DNA of 64,000 nt from JAVVRP01 sp036654655. GTDB lineage: Bacteria > Bacillota > Clostridia > Christensenellales > UBA1242. Below are positions 33,358 to 42,852 of the stretch, piece after piece (position 1 is the stretch's first letter; each line of letters starts with the position of its first letter). Both the position numbers and the translations under genes were made by a program. The notes below the pieces were generated by a model. It made no database searches. It was not told the origin of the DNA and saw nothing but the letters and a program-made list of their open reading frames with translations. The stretch lies in the NCBI GenBank assembly GCA_036654655.1, contig JAVVRP010000004.1, positions 9,607 through 73,606 on the forward strand, written 5' to 3'.

Positions 33358-34292
33358 CTGCAATAAAAAGAGGTTTAGGGAAAGGATTAAACGCATTATT
33401 TGGAGAATTTGAAGATTTGGATGGCAATTTTTTAAAAGAAAAAGTAAGCGGAGAGGAAAAACCGCAAGTTTTTACGAACGAAATATCAATTGATAAATTA
33501 CAGGCAAATCCTGATCAACCAAGAAAGAATTTTGCTCAGCAACCACTTGACGAACTTGTTGCTTCAATTAAAATACACGGAATAATACAACCTCTTGTTG
33601 TATGTAAAAAAGGCGATGGTTATGTTATAATTGCCGGAGAAAGGCGTTATCGAGCATCAAAACTTGCTGGCTTAAAAACTGTTCCTTGTGTTGTGAAAAA
33701 TTTTACCGAACGCGAAATGAAAGAAGTTTCATTAATTGAAAATTTGCAAAGAGAAGATTTAAACGCAATTGAAACAGCAAGAGCAATAAAAGCATATATG
33801 GACGAATACACTTCAACGCAAGAAGAAACTGCCCAAAAACTTGGAATAAGCAGACCTAATTTAACAAACTCACTTAGGCTATTAACTCTTACGCCAGAAG
33901 TTATTGATATGGTTGAAAAAGGATTACTAACTGCCGGACATGCAAGAACTTTGCTTGGTTGCAATGACAACAAAGCTCAAATTTCACTTGCAAAACGCGT
34001 GATATCTGATAAAATGTCTGTTAGAGATTTAGAATCTTCACTTAAAGTTAAAGCACACAAATTTGAAAAACTTAATGCCAACACCCCTCTTTCAATTGAA
34101 TTTCAAGACTTAATAAAAGAAATGCAAAGAATATTTATGACAAAAGTTTCTGTTATTGGAAATAATGTTAAGGGCAAAATTTGTGTGGATTATTTTTCAA
34201 AAGATGATTTAGAAAGAATTTATTCACTTTTAAAAACACTTACAAATAAAGTTTTAACACTTGAAGATTTAAAAAACTTTAATAAAAAATAA
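33354..34292 (+). CDS. parB: ParB (Spo0J) CTPase / parS-binding protein
   Basis: 312 residues. N-terminus KRGLGKGLNALFG, CTP-binding motifs GERRYRASKLAG and ENLQREDLNAIE, helix-turn-helix TQEETAQKLGISRPNLTNSLRLLTL, then a C-terminal dimer domain. Loads at parS (31786, 32220) and spreads as a clamp, recruiting SMC. GAGGAG lies within the end of parA. Terminator at 34326-34361. Confidence 0.96.
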   Translation: MTAIKRGLGKGLNALFGEFEDLDGNFLKEKVSGEEKPQVFTNEISIDKLQANPDQPRKNFAQQPLDELVASIKIHGIIQPLVVCKKGDGYVIIAGERRYRASKLAGLKTVPCVVKNFTEREMKEVSLIENLQREDLNAIETARAIKAYMDEYTSTQEETAQKLGISRPNLTNSLRLLTLTPEVIDMVEKGLLTAGHARTLLGCNDNKAQISLAKRVISDKMSVRDLESSLKVKAHKFEKLNANTPLSIEFQDLIKEMQRIFMTKVSVIGNNVKGKICVDYFSKDDLERIYSLLKTLTNKVLTLEDLKNFNKK

Positions 34293-34325
34293 TAATAAAT
34301 AATTAAATTAATTAAAAAAACGTTA

Positions 34326-34361
34326 AAAACACGCAATTTATCATTAAAATGCGTGTTTTTT
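34326..34361 (+). terminator. Terminator after parB
   Basis: Stem AAAACACGCA/TGCGTGTTTT, 14-nt loop, T run. Confidence 0.85.
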
Positions 34362-34391
34362 GTTAATTTAATAAATAACATTTTATTAAAT

Positions 34392-34422
34392 AAAAAAGTG
34401 AACTTGTTAAGTCCACTTTTTT
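34392..34422. terminator. Terminator after rplL
   Basis: Stem AAAAAGTG-ACTT/AAGT-CACTTTTT with one mismatch, usable on the minus strand for rplJ-rplL and on the plus strand as back-up for parB. Confidence 0.7.
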
Positions 34423-34450
34423 ATCAGCATATTTTGTTAAACATTTATTA

Positions 34451-34819
34451 TTATTTAAGTTCTGTTGTTGCTCCTGCTTCTTTAAGTTTTGCTTCAAATT
34501 CTTTGGCTTCTTTTGTTGCAACCTTTTCTTTAATTGTTGATGGAGCAGCGTCTACAAGTGCCTTTGCTTCTGAAAGTCCAAGACCTGTGATTTCTCTAAC
34601 AACTTTGATAACTGCAATTTTATTTGCGCCAATTTCTTTAAGTAAAATATCAAATTCTGTTTTTTCTTCAACGGCTGCCTGAACTGGGCCTCCTGCTGGT
34701 GAAACTGCAACTTGTGCAGATGCGGAAACACCAAATTCTTTTTCAAGCATTTTTACAAGTTCACTAACTTCAACAACTGTTAATTTTTTAATTTCTTCAA
34801 CCAATTTTGTAAGTTCCAT
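34451..34819 (-). CDS. rplL: Ribosomal protein L7/L12
   Basis: 122 residues starting [21 protein letters not shown] behind AAGGAGA; upstream in-frame codons are ignored. Ala-rich hinge, then the C-terminal factor-binding domain [48 protein letters not shown]. Forms the stalk with L10, which recruits translation GTPases. Operon with rplJ, expression set by the L10 leader. Confidence 0.97.
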   Translation of the reverse strand: MELTKLVEEIKKLTVVEVSELVKMLEKEFGVSASAQVAVSPAGGPVQAAVEEKTEFDILLKEIGANKIAVIKVVREITGLGLSEAKALVDAAPSTIKEKVATKEAKEFEAKLKEAGATTELK

Positions 34820-34856
34820 TTTTTTTCTCCTTTTTTTAAACATTTATTTTTTAAGA

Positions 34857-35327
34857 TTATTTTGACTGTGTGCTAATTACATACGCTAAATTTTTGATTG
34901 GTCCATTTAAAACGCCAAGTAATTGCGCAATAAGAACTTGTTTACTTGGCAATAATGAAAGCATTTTCATCATTTGCGCATCTGCAAATTTATTATTAAA
35001 TACGCCACAAGTAATTGCAAGTTTTTTTGTTTTTTCAATTGCGTTTGAAACGCATTTTAATGCAGTGACTTCGTCATTATAACTAAAAACAACGGCAGTT
35101 GTTCCTTCAAGATTAAATCCGTTTATGTTAATATCTTTTAATGCACGCATAATTAATCTGTTTTTGAAAACTTTGTACTCTCCGCCATTGTTTCTTAGTT
35201 CACAGCGAAGTGCTGTTTCTTCATCAACTGTAACACCGCGATAATCAATAAACGCAACCGATTTAGCCTTCTTCAATTTGTTTTTAAGTTCATCTACAAC
35301 AAGTTTTTTTAATTCCAAATTGTTCAC
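34857..35327 (-). CDS. rplJ: Ribosomal protein L10
   Basis: 156 residues. GTG start at 35327 chosen because AAGGAGG lies nine bases upstream; a longer frame would read through the leader RNA. Begins VNNLELKKLVVDELKNKLKKAKSVAFIDYRGVTVDE and contains KVFKNRLIMRAL, as in L10. Base of the ribosomal stalk and autoregulator of its own operon via the leader at 35360-35470. Confidence 0.95.
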   Translation of the reverse strand: MNNLELKKLVVDELKNKLKKAKSVAFIDYRGVTVDEETALRCELRNNGGEYKVFKNRLIMRALKDININGFNLEGTTAVVFSYNDEVTALKCVSNAIEKTKKLAITCGVFNNKFADAQMMKMLSLLPSKQVLIAQLLGVLNGPIKNLAYVISTQSK

Positions 35328-35359
35328 TGGTAAATTCCTCCTTTTTTTAAAAAATATGC

Positions 35360-35470
35360 TGATAACTAAAAAACTTTCCGCACCATTAAGTAAAGCGCGG
35401 AAAGATTTAACCCTTTTTATACACCACTGCTTCACCTCGGCAAGCAACACGAATGTTTTACGCTTTTATT
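35360..35470 (-). ncRNA. L10 leader with attenuator hairpin
   Basis: The ~180-nt 5' leader of rplJ carries GCTTGCCGAGGTGAAGC, reminiscent of the conserved L10-binding element, then a terminator hairpin CTTTCCGC/GCGGAAAG (35374-35404) followed by TTTTTT. Binding of L10(L12)4 would be expected to favour premature termination. Confidence 0.75.
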
Positions 35471-35512
35471 TTAGCACTTGCTGTCTATGGCAAAAGTAAT
35501 TTAATTAATTTA

Positions 35513-35541
35513 ATTATATATTAATATTACAACTTTGTCAA
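35513..35541 (-). promoter_or_regulatory. Consensus promoter of rplJ-rplL
   Basis: Minus strand TTGACA, 17 bp, TATAAT: a perfect sigma-A promoter. Confidence 0.85.
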
Positions 35542-35680
35542 TAAGTTATTTAACCATTTTTTAAAAGTAATTTGATATTATATAATATAATAGTCTTTAT
35601 ATATATATAATATACATAATATATGTAAAAATAAAAAAAATAAACCATTATTAAACAGTTTATTTTAAAAAATTTTTAAT

Positions 35681-35755
35681 TGGTGATCTCGAGGGGGTTC
35701 GAACCCCTAATTCCGCCGTGAAAGGGCGGTGTCTTAACCATTTGACCACGAGACC
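35681..35755 (-). tRNA. tRNA-Glu (TTC)
   Basis: 75 nt, acceptor GGTCTCG/CGAGATC, anticodon stem-loop CCGCC-CTTTCAC-GGCGG giving TTC, encoded CCA. Confidence 0.95.
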
Positions 35756-35773
35756 TTATTATATTATTTTTTT

Positions 35774-35850
35774 TGGTAGTGGCAGGTAGATTCGAACCAC
35801 CGACCTCTCGGGTATGAACCGAACGCTCTGACCAACTGAGCTATGCCACC
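35774..35850 (-). tRNA. tRNA-Met (CAT), elongator-type
   Basis: 77 nt. Acceptor GGTGGCA/TGCCACT, anticodon stem-loop TTCGG-TTCATAC-CCGAG giving CAT, encoded CCA. It lacks the three G-C pairs and the 1:72 mismatch of an initiator. A lysidine-modified Ile2 tRNA cannot be excluded. Confidence 0.9.
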
Positions 35851-36238
35851 ATATTAATTAACTTTTGTTATTATACATGGTTTTAATTCATGTGTCAACA
35901 TTTATATATGTTTTTTTTTATAAATAATTGTCTGCTATGTTTTTTTTAATTTTTTTATGTTTTATATTAATATTTTAATTAAACATATATTTATATTAAT
36001 ATTTTTTTTATAAAAATCTTTTATTTATTTTTGTTTTAACTTTTTAATTTTTTATAAATATTTTTATTTTTATCAAGTATAATCCCTGATTATATGGCTT
36101 TATTTAATTTAAGTAAATAAATAATATTTATTTTTTTTGTTTTTATTTTTTAATATTTTTATTATTTAATAAAATTTTTTTTAGTCTTATGATAAGACAT
36201 TTTTATTTTTATGTTAAATTAATTTAAAAGTTACAATT

Positions 36239-36370
36239 AAGTTTAAGTTTAAGTTTAAGTTCAAGTTCAAGTTTAAGTTCAAGTTTAAGTTCAAGTTTAA
36301 GTTCAAGTTTAATTTTAAGTTTAATTTTAAGTTTAAGTTTAAGTTCAAGTTTAAGTTTAATTTTAAGTTT
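36239..36370. repeat. 22-unit hexamer array (AAGTTT/AAGTTC/AATTTT)
   Basis: 132 bp of uninterrupted 6-bp units AAGTTY, three of them AATTTT, all in register. Located 273 bp from a perfect DnaA box, in the gap where gene orientation switches. Confidence 0.95.
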
Positions 36371-36760
36371 GTTTCTTATGTTGTGAATATTTGTTCTTTT
36401 TTTTCGCGTATTATGTATAGATAATTAAATAAGCAACAGTATACTTGTTCTAATTTTTTTATTAAATTCTACTAAAATTATAAAAAACAGCCCGTTTAAA
36501 AGGTTTGTACACAGCAAATTTTAATGATTGTTAATGGATTGTTAACACATGTCAACATTATTTCCACAGCAAAAAAAACTAAATATTGAGGTAAAATTTT
36601 AAAAATTTGCCACTTTATACCATATGTTGTAATAAATAAAAGTTATCCACATTTCCACCGCCATTATTAATACTACTACTATCAAAAAAATTAATAATAT
36701 AAACAAAACATGTGGGCGTGCGCGCTGTTATATAATATATTATATATAACTAAGTAATTA
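36239..36760. other. Candidate replication origin (oriC)
   Basis: The 988-bp gap 35851-36838 has no gene. It contains DnaA box TTATCCACA at 36643-36651, two 7/9 boxes (TTGTACACA 36505-36513; ATTTCCACA 36560-36568), the hexamer array, very AT-rich DNA, a short GC island (GTGGGCGTGCGCGC, ~36712-36725) and an AT palindrome right after it. Minus-strand translation genes lie to the left; dnaN, dnaA and gyrBA point right. The usual position beside dnaA (43642-43806) has no non-coding DnaA boxes. Inference only. Confidence 0.5.
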
Positions 36761-36838
36761 AGCCCTTATTTTTTTATTTCATGCTTTTATGCCAAAAACT
36801 TATATGCTAAATTTGTTTAAATGTGATATACTACATTC

Positions 36839-37945
36839 ATGGAAGCATGGAAAATTGTTTTAATTGTTTTTTCGGCACTAATATTATTTTTGATTATATT
36901 ATTTTTTGTTATTGGAGAAGTTTGCGAAAACATCTCAATGCGCAGAAATTGTTTTATTGGCAAAATTGTTGTTAATGATTTTTGTAGGGCAAATGAAAAA
37001 TATAAAATTGATTACAAGTGGTGGGATAATATTAAAATTGAAACATGTGAATATAAAAGTTTTGACGGGTTAAAATTAAAATCAAAAATAATTAAACTTG
37101 AAGATAATGTTAAAAATATAAATCCAAATATTTTGGGTTACTGGGATAAAAAAGTTTTAAAAAAAAATAAAAATGACGAGAAAGAAGTTTTGTTGCAAGA
37201 AACTAATGAACCAACATTTTCTCACTCGGCAACAGTTTTACAAAATTTAAAAAAAAATGTTGAGGGTTATAAAAAAAACAAAGTTAGGGTTGCAGTTGTT
37301 ATTCATGGTTATATGAATATTTACAAAGACATGCAACGTTTTGCCAAAATGTTTTTGGAACTTGGATTTAATGTTGTTCTTCCAGAATGTAGGGGACATG
37401 GAGAAAGCGAAGGTAAATTTATTGGCATGGGATGGCCTGATCGTAAAGATGTTCAAGTTGCAATTAAACGTGCAATAAAAATTTTTGGAGAAGATTGTGA
37501 AATTGTTGTTTTTGGAGTAAGTATGGGGGGAGCAACCACTTGTATGCTTTCGGGAGAAGATAATTTACAAAATATAAAATGCTTTGTTTCTGATTGTGCA
37601 TACACAAGTATTTATGAACAAATAAAGTATGTTATTGACAAACAAACTCCATTGCCAGTTTTTCCTACGTTACAAATTTTTAATGTTTTTCAAAAAATTA
37701 AAACTGGATATTCACTTAAAGATGGAGATTCTCGTGTTCAACTTGAAAAGTGTGATAAGCCAATTTTGTTTATTCATGGATCTGCTGATAATTTTGTACC
37801 TTTTCATATGTTAGCCGAACTTGTTGTTCATGCAAAAAATAATGAAGTTTTAATTGTGGACGGTGCAGACCATGCGGAATCACAACCTTATGCAACCCAA
37901 TTGTACACAGAAACGCTTATAAATTTTTTAAAAAAATATATTTAA
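36839..37945 (+). CDS. Membrane-anchored alpha/beta hydrolase
   Basis: 368 residues. One N-terminal membrane helix (residues ~5-28), then an alpha/beta-hydrolase of the serine aminopeptidase/S33 type: VVIHGYMN (oxyanion region), VVLPECRGHGESEG, nucleophile elbow FGVSMGGAT, acid HGSADNFVP, and GADHAES with the catalytic His. Likely an esterase, lipase or peptidase facing the cell surface; substrate unknown. There is no ribosome site; the extended -10 TGATATACT (36824-36832) ends six bases before the ATG, implying leaderless mRNA. Downstream is dnaN. Confidence 0.88.
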   Translation: MEAWKIVLIVFSALILFLIILFFVIGEVCENISMRRNCFIGKIVVNDFCRANEKYKIDYKWWDNIKIETCEYKSFDGLKLKSKIIKLEDNVKNINPNILGYWDKKVLKKNKNDEKEVLLQETNEPTFSHSATVLQNLKKNVEGYKKNKVRVAVVIHGYMNIYKDMQRFAKMFLELGFNVVLPECRGHGESEGKFIGMGWPDRKDVQVAIKRAIKIFGEDCEIVVFGVSMGGATTCMLSGEDNLQNIKCFVSDCAYTSIYEQIKYVIDKQTPLPVFPTLQIFNVFQKIKTGYSLKDGDSRVQLEKCDKPILFIHGSADNFVPFHMLAELVVHAKNNEVLIVDGADHAESQPYATQLYTETLINFLKKYI

Positions 37946-37963
37946 AAACATGTTATAAAAAGT

Positions 37964-37992
37964 TTGCCTTGATTTTTTTTATAAAATATGCT
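37964..37992 (+). promoter_or_regulatory. dnaN promoter
   Basis: TTGCCT, 17 bp, TATGCT. Confidence 0.5.
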
Positions 37993-38017
37993 AACATAAG
38001 AAAAACAGGAGAAAATT

Positions 38018-39121
38018 ATGCAATTAATATGTGATGGATTAGATTTAGCCGATGCAGTGTTTAAAGTTAGCAGAGCAATACCATCAAAAACAACAAATCC
38101 CATTTTAGAGGGTATTAAAGTTGTTGCCGAAGATGACACACTCACATTGTCTGCAACAGATTTGGAACTTTCGATTGAAAAAAAAATTAAAGCAGATGTT
38201 AAAGTGGAAGGGCAAGCGGTTGTTCCAGGTAGATTTTTTTCTGAATTTATTAAAAAATTAACAAATGACAAAATTGAACTTGAACTTAACGATAAAAAGC
38301 AATTAAAAATAAAATACAATGGATCAAAAAGTTATATTCAGTGTTTTGATTCACAAGAATATCCAGCGTTTAAAAAACTTGAAACCAAAGATTATTTTGC
38401 AATTTCTAAATCTAATTTTAAACAACTTATAACAAAAAGTATTTTTGCAGTTGCAATTGATGATTCAAGGCCTATTTTAAAGGGTGTTCTTGTTTTAAGC
38501 GAAGATAAAAAACTTACCGCTGTTGCGCTTGATGGTTACAGACTGGCAATGGTTAACCAACAACTTGTGGAAAGCACAGTTAACGTTAATGCAATTGTTC
38601 CTTCAAAAAGTTTGGCAGAAATTGCAAAACTTTTGGGTGACACCGATGAAATAATAAACGTTTATGTACAAAAAAATTATATTATGGTTGACAATGGTGA
38701 CACAAAAATTTTATCCAGGCTTATTGAAGGCGAATTTTTAAATTATAATCAAATTTTAGCAACCAGTTTTGACACAAAAATAATAATTAATAAAGCCCAA
38801 TTTGAGGATGCGTTGGAGCGTGCCTCGTTGTTATCAAAAGTTGGACAAAACAACCTTGTTAAGTTAACAATAACAAATGGAAATCTTTGTGTAACATCAA
38901 ATTCCGAATTAGGCAACGTTACCGAAAATGTTGCCATAACTCTTGAAGGAAAAGATATTGCAATTGCATTTAATGCAAGATATTTTACCGAATGTTTTAG
39001 GGCATACAACCAAGATATGCTTGCAATCAATTTTAACAATCCAAACAATCCATGCATTATAACACCTGTTGAAGGTAATGAGTTTTTGTGCTTAATTTTG
39101 CCAGTTAGGGTTTTAACATAA
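38018..39121 (+). CDS. dnaN: DNA polymerase III beta subunit (sliding clamp)
   Basis: 367 residues, ACAGGAGA site. Three clamp domains; recognisable ISKSNFKQLITKSIFAVAIDDSRPILKGVL, ALDGYRLAM and the C-terminal end CLILPVR, which contains the ML(P/M)xR-type motif in the form LILPVR. Tethers the polymerase. Separated from dnaA by a lipoprotein and three secreted proteins, an unusual arrangement. Confidence 0.95.
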   Translation: MQLICDGLDLADAVFKVSRAIPSKTTNPILEGIKVVAEDDTLTLSATDLELSIEKKIKADVKVEGQAVVPGRFFSEFIKKLTNDKIELELNDKKQLKIKYNGSKSYIQCFDSQEYPAFKKLETKDYFAISKSNFKQLITKSIFAVAIDDSRPILKGVLVLSEDKKLTAVALDGYRLAMVNQQLVESTVNVNAIVPSKSLAEIAKLLGDTDEIINVYVQKNYIMVDNGDTKILSRLIEGEFLNYNQILATSFDTKIIINKAQFEDALERASLLSKVGQNNLVKLTITNGNLCVTSNSELGNVTENVAITLEGKDIAIAFNARYFTECFRAYNQDMLAINFNNPNNPCIITPVEGNEFLCLILPVRVLT

Positions 39122-39167
39122 TTTTTTATAAAGTACGCAAAAATTTTGATAAACTTGTCATGCATGA

Positions 39168-39197
39168 TTGACATTTTGATTTTTTGTGTGCTAGAAT
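39168..39197 (+). promoter_or_regulatory. Promoter of the 436-residue lipoprotein
   Basis: TTGACA, 18 bp, TAGAAT. The -35 overlaps a TCATGCATGA palindrome. Confidence 0.6.
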
Positions 39198-39221
39198 GGG
39201 AACACTTGATATGGAGAAAAT

Positions 39222-40532
39222 ATGAAAAAATTTGGATTAATGTTTTGCACAATAATACTTAGTGCAGTTTTAATTTTTGGTGGATGTGCAGAAAAGCCTC
39301 TTGAACAGGTGCCAAACAACGCAATAATAGTTGGAAACGGTGGCACATCTGTTGTTATTGGAGATTATATTTATTACGCCAATAACTTTGAAACTTCGCT
39401 TACGGCGGACATTGTTGAAGGCAAAAAAACAGGGTTACTTAACCGCATTAAAACAATTAATGGAAAAATTGAAACAAAAGAAACAAACCCACAAAACATA
39501 GAAAACGTTAACAAAGTATTTGTTGGATATGGCGCAACAAATATGTTTATATCTGGCAGAAAACTGTTTTTTACAACACCAAACACATTAAAAACTGATA
39601 AAGGTGAAACGGCATATGACAGAGTTTGCATATATAAAACAGATTTAAACGGAAATAATTTAACAAAAATGTACACAGCGGAAGGAAACCTTGCAAAAGT
39701 GTATTTTACAACTGTTAATGGCAAAGACTATGCAATTGTTAAAGACGATAAAAAGTTATCCCGAATTGAACTTTCAAATTTTAAAACTGTTCAAATATCG
39801 GATAAGTGTGCTGAAATTGTGTTTGAACAAAATTCTAATTACTTATTTTTCACAACTGCAAGAACAGACAAAAACACAGGGAATATTTTAAACAAATATG
39901 AAATTTCAACCAACTTGTCTGCAATTAAAAGCGAAGTGATTGGAAAAACAATAGTGCTTATTTCACAAAGCCATGACGAACTTTTTTACAGTGAAGGCAC
40001 ACAAACAAATTCTTCAAACTTTGAAGATAATCAACCGCAAAAGCATATTTCTGCAACAACAATAACAAATCCAACATGGCTTGGCAAAAATAGATACAAT
40101 GAAAAACTGCAAGTTGCTTTTATTTTTGAAACAAACTTATATTTCAAGCCATACACGCTTTCTCAAATAGAAAATGATTACAAAATTCCAACAACAGAAT
40201 GTGGAACGCCAACAAACATTATATTTGAAGATGGCACATGGGTTTATTTTATAACAAATTCTGGGCTATGGCGCGTTAGAGTTGGCACCGCTGATGACAA
40301 TGGCAAAAATTTTGTTATTGAACAAATAACTGCAAAAACAATTACAAATGTTAATAATATTGATTTTAATGGGGACCATGCTTACTTTTTTGCAAAGGTT
40401 GAAAAAGATTCAACAAATGCTGAATATATGCACAGAGTATGCGTTAATCGCACATCACAAGCATTAAAACAAACAGAGTTAATTGCATGTTTATCCAAGG
40501 AAAGCACAGAATCAATTGAAAAAAGCAAATAA
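39222..40532 (+). CDS. Lipoprotein, beta-propeller-like
   Basis: 436 residues. Signal MKKFGLMFCTIILSAVLIFGGC with lipobox FGGC at the Cys near residue 22. The mature part repeats a pattern of about 45-60 residues with aromatic strand ends (GDYIYYANNFETS; GRKLFFTTPN; NSNYLFFTTART; HDELFYSEG; GTWVYFITNSGLWRV; GDHAYFFAKVEK), as in DUF5050-type propellers. Function unknown, probably surface binding. It ends in a strong terminator at 40557-40590. Confidence 0.8.
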   Translation: MKKFGLMFCTIILSAVLIFGGCAEKPLEQVPNNAIIVGNGGTSVVIGDYIYYANNFETSLTADIVEGKKTGLLNRIKTINGKIETKETNPQNIENVNKVFVGYGATNMFISGRKLFFTTPNTLKTDKGETAYDRVCIYKTDLNGNNLTKMYTAEGNLAKVYFTTVNGKDYAIVKDDKKLSRIELSNFKTVQISDKCAEIVFEQNSNYLFFTTARTDKNTGNILNKYEISTNLSAIKSEVIGKTIVLISQSHDELFYSEGTQTNSSNFEDNQPQKHISATTITNPTWLGKNRYNEKLQVAFIFETNLYFKPYTLSQIENDYKIPTTECGTPTNIIFEDGTWVYFITNSGLWRVRVGTADDNGKNFVIEQITAKTITNVNNIDFNGDHAYFFAKVEKDSTNAEYMHRVCVNRTSQALKQTELIACLSKESTESIEKSK

Positions 40533-40556
40533 CAGAATTAAAAAATAAAAAATTGT

Positions 40557-40592
40557 AAAACAGATTATTGTTAATTTAATAATCTGTTTTTT
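40557..40592 (+). terminator. Terminator after the lipoprotein gene
   Basis: 13-bp stem AAAACAGATTATT/AATAATCTGTTTT, 8-nt loop, T run. Confidence 0.9.
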
Positions 40593-40706
40593 TTGTTTTT
40601 TTAAAATTTTTTTGTTTTTTTTTGTATAAACCAAGCGTTTTTGTGCAGTATATTGTTATAACCTAATAAAAAATTAAAAAAAAATGTAAAAAACGTCTAA
40701 ATTTGG

Positions 40707-40736
40707 TTGACATTGTATTTTGATAAAGGTTAGAAT
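40707..40736 (+). promoter_or_regulatory. Promoter of secreted paralogue 1
   Basis: TTGACA, 18 bp, TAGAAT, the same architecture as the neighbouring lipoprotein promoter. Confidence 0.65.
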
Positions 40737-40761
40737 AAGATTATTAAAAAGGAGATTATTA

Positions 40762-41625
40762 ATGAAAAGAACAAAACTTGTAGCAACAATATGTGCTCTT
40801 GCAATTGGAATATTTGCATTGACATATGGCGTTCTTGCAGCAACTTCACTTACTTTTAATATATCAGCAAACGTGTCGTTCACTGCAACAGAGGCATTTG
40901 GCGATATAAAAGTTGGAATGTCCAACGCATATCGCAAATCAACTGCAGCAACACCAGTATATTCAATTTTAGGTGCCACAACAACAGCAACACTTAAAAA
41001 CACTGCAACATGGTATCCATGGAAAAATGCCGATGGCCAGCAAGTTGCAGGAACAAAAGTTGTTGGAAATGCACTTGAAACAAACCTTGCAGGGGATGCA
41101 ACAACAACACCTGGAACATGGAGTTTTCCAGCAACAGTATCCTATACAGAAGGTTTGTATTTTGACCCAGCATCAAACTCAGTAGAAAACGCATCAATTG
41201 TTGTTTCTCTTAGAATAGCAAACAATTCTGCATCTGGTCCAGTTATATTTTATCAGCCAGAAGCATTAATGAGTGGCACTGGAACAAAAATTGATGCAAA
41301 AATGATTTTACTTTCAAGCGATACAGCGGGAACACAACTTGCGATTTCTGCAACACCAGGTGCTGGAAATGGAGCAGGATATTATATATCCATTCCAAGC
41401 AATGGCTCAATAAGTGTTATTATTGTTTACTCACCAAAAACACTTGGAGCATCATTTGCTTCATCAGACAACAATGCAATTACACTTGCGCCAACCGTTA
41501 AACTTGCAACGCAGTACACCGTTACTCCGGCAAATTCAGTTGGTTCAGCATACACAATTCCAGCAAAAGTGGCTGCTTGCATTGCAGATATGACGGCAAG
41601 CATGGCAGGAATGTCATTTGCATAA
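40762..41625 (+). CDS. Secreted paralogue 1 of the dnaA-proximal trio
   Basis: 287 residues, starting at 40762 behind AAGGAG (upstream frame of 14 codons ignored). Signal-type N-terminus MKRTKLVATICALAIGIFALTYGVLA, then TSLTFNISANVSFTATEAFGDIKVGMSNAYRKS. The mature part is beta-rich and Ala/Thr/Ser-rich with EGLYFDPASNSVENASIVVSLRIANNSASGPVIFYQPEALM and IIVYSPKTLGASF. Two close paralogues follow. The layout (signal, then a sandwich with an NNSASGP loop) recalls TasA/camelysin-type fibre proteins, but I cannot assign it. No sortase motif or lipobox. Confidence 0.8.
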   Translation: MKRTKLVATICALAIGIFALTYGVLAATSLTFNISANVSFTATEAFGDIKVGMSNAYRKSTAATPVYSILGATTTATLKNTATWYPWKNADGQQVAGTKVVGNALETNLAGDATTTPGTWSFPATVSYTEGLYFDPASNSVENASIVVSLRIANNSASGPVIFYQPEALMSGTGTKIDAKMILLSSDTAGTQLAISATPGAGNGAGYYISIPSNGSISVIIVYSPKTLGASFASSDNNAITLAPTVKLATQYTVTPANSVGSAYTIPAKVAACIADMTASMAGMSFA

Positions 41626-41660
41626 TTTAAACTAATAATCTGCCAACATAAAAATTAATT

Positions 41661-41699
41661 AAAACAAGGATATTGCAAATGCGATGTTCTTGTTTTTTA
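41661..41699 (+). terminator. Terminator after paralogue 1
   Basis: Long imperfect stem AAAACAAG...CTTGTTTT with inner pairs, then TTTTTT. Confidence 0.65.
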
Positions 41700-41760
41700 T
41701 AACAAAAAAAGATTAAATAACTTAAAATATTGTACAAAACAACAAAAAACAAAATTTTAT

Positions 41761-41789
41761 TTGACTTACATTTTTTTTAAAGTTAAAAT
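41761..41789 (+). promoter_or_regulatory. Promoter of secreted paralogue 2
   Basis: TTGACT, 17 bp, TAAAAT. Confidence 0.6.
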
Positions 41790-41820
41790 AAAGTATTGAT
41801 TTATTTATCAGGAGTGATAA

Positions 41821-42675
41821 TTGAAAAAAGTAAAGGCCGTGGCAACAATTTTCGCCATTATGATGGGAGTGTTTGCCATGACCTATGGTGTACTTTCTGC
41901 AACCAAAATTGAAGTTAATGTTTCAACAAAGTTATCTTTCACTGCCACCGAAGTTTTTGGAGATGTTAAAATAGGAATATTAAACGCATACAGAAAACTA
42001 ACAAGTGGTAATCATTCTTTTGCAAAATTAGGTAAAAGCGATGGAGATGTTAAACAAAACACAGCAATTTGGTATCCATGGGCAAATGCAAATGGAGGGC
42101 AAAGCATTGCTGGCACAAAAATTGTTGGAAATGCAAATGCAGAGTTTACTGGAAATGTAAACAATGGAATTTGGAATTTTCCCGCTGTTTCAAATTTGTG
42201 TACAGAAGGCTTGTTTTTTAACCCAGAAGCAAGCACCCTTGCAAATACCAGCATTATTGTGTGTTTAAAAATTACAAATAATTCTGAATCAGGCCCAATC
42301 ATTTTTTTTCAGCCAACACAGTTAATGAATGCAGGCAGTCCAGCAAAAATAAAAGCAGAAATTTTTGAAATTGAGTTAAACAATTTGGGAACAAAAATTA
42401 ACGAAGCAGTTAACAGTGGTGGCAATGGATATTACATATCAATTTTAAGCGGAGAAACAGTGGATATTATTATTGAATACACACCTATTTCTTTAAATGC
42501 ATCTTTTGGCACAATTGATGGAAATGCAATAATATTGTCACCAACATTAAAATTGCAAAGCATGTATGATATTTTGCCAACAATGTCCAGTGTGACAAAC
42601 ATAACCTTTTCTCAAAGAACCATTGATTTCCATGAAAATTTTGTTAATTTGTGTAAAAACATGTTGTTTAACTAA
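41821..42675 (+). CDS. Secreted paralogue 2 of the dnaA-proximal trio
   Basis: 284 residues from a TTG start; CAGGAG lies six bases upstream and no ATG fits. N-terminus MKKVKAVATIFAIMMGVFAMTYGVLSATKIEVNVSTKLSFTATEVFGDVKIGILNAYRKL, the same pattern as paralogue 1. SGPIIFFQPTQLMNAG and YTPISLNASFG match the corresponding blocks. The C-terminus diverges from the other two (no CIADM; ends with VNLCKNMLFN). Own promoter, so each paralogue is a separate unit. The TTG start suggests lower translation than its sisters. Confidence 0.8.
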   Translation: MKKVKAVATIFAIMMGVFAMTYGVLSATKIEVNVSTKLSFTATEVFGDVKIGILNAYRKLTSGNHSFAKLGKSDGDVKQNTAIWYPWANANGGQSIAGTKIVGNANAEFTGNVNNGIWNFPAVSNLCTEGLFFNPEASTLANTSIIVCLKITNNSESGPIIFFQPTQLMNAGSPAKIKAEIFEIELNNLGTKINEAVNSGGNGYYISILSGETVDIIIEYTPISLNASFGTIDGNAIILSPTLKLQSMYDILPTMSSVTNITFSQRTIDFHENFVNLCKNMLFN

Positions 42676-42777
42676 AAAAAAATAATGTAAAAATTTTGTA
42701 TAAACTGTAAAATTTTGTACACGTTAATTAAATAAAAGGAAAAATATAAATAATTATGTAAAATTAACGAATATTAA

Positions 42778-42807
42778 TTGACACATGCTTTTAATAAGTG
42801 TTAAAGT
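42778..42807 (+). promoter_or_regulatory. Promoter of secreted paralogue 3
   Basis: TTGACA, 18 bp, TAAAGT. Confidence 0.55.
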
Positions 42808-42852
42808 AAAAAAGTAAGAAGTTAAATTTTTGATATTTAATAGGAGAGTTAA

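Noticed and set aside
36239..36370. CRISPR array
   Set aside because: The units are contiguous 6-bp repeats without spacers; no cas genes are present.
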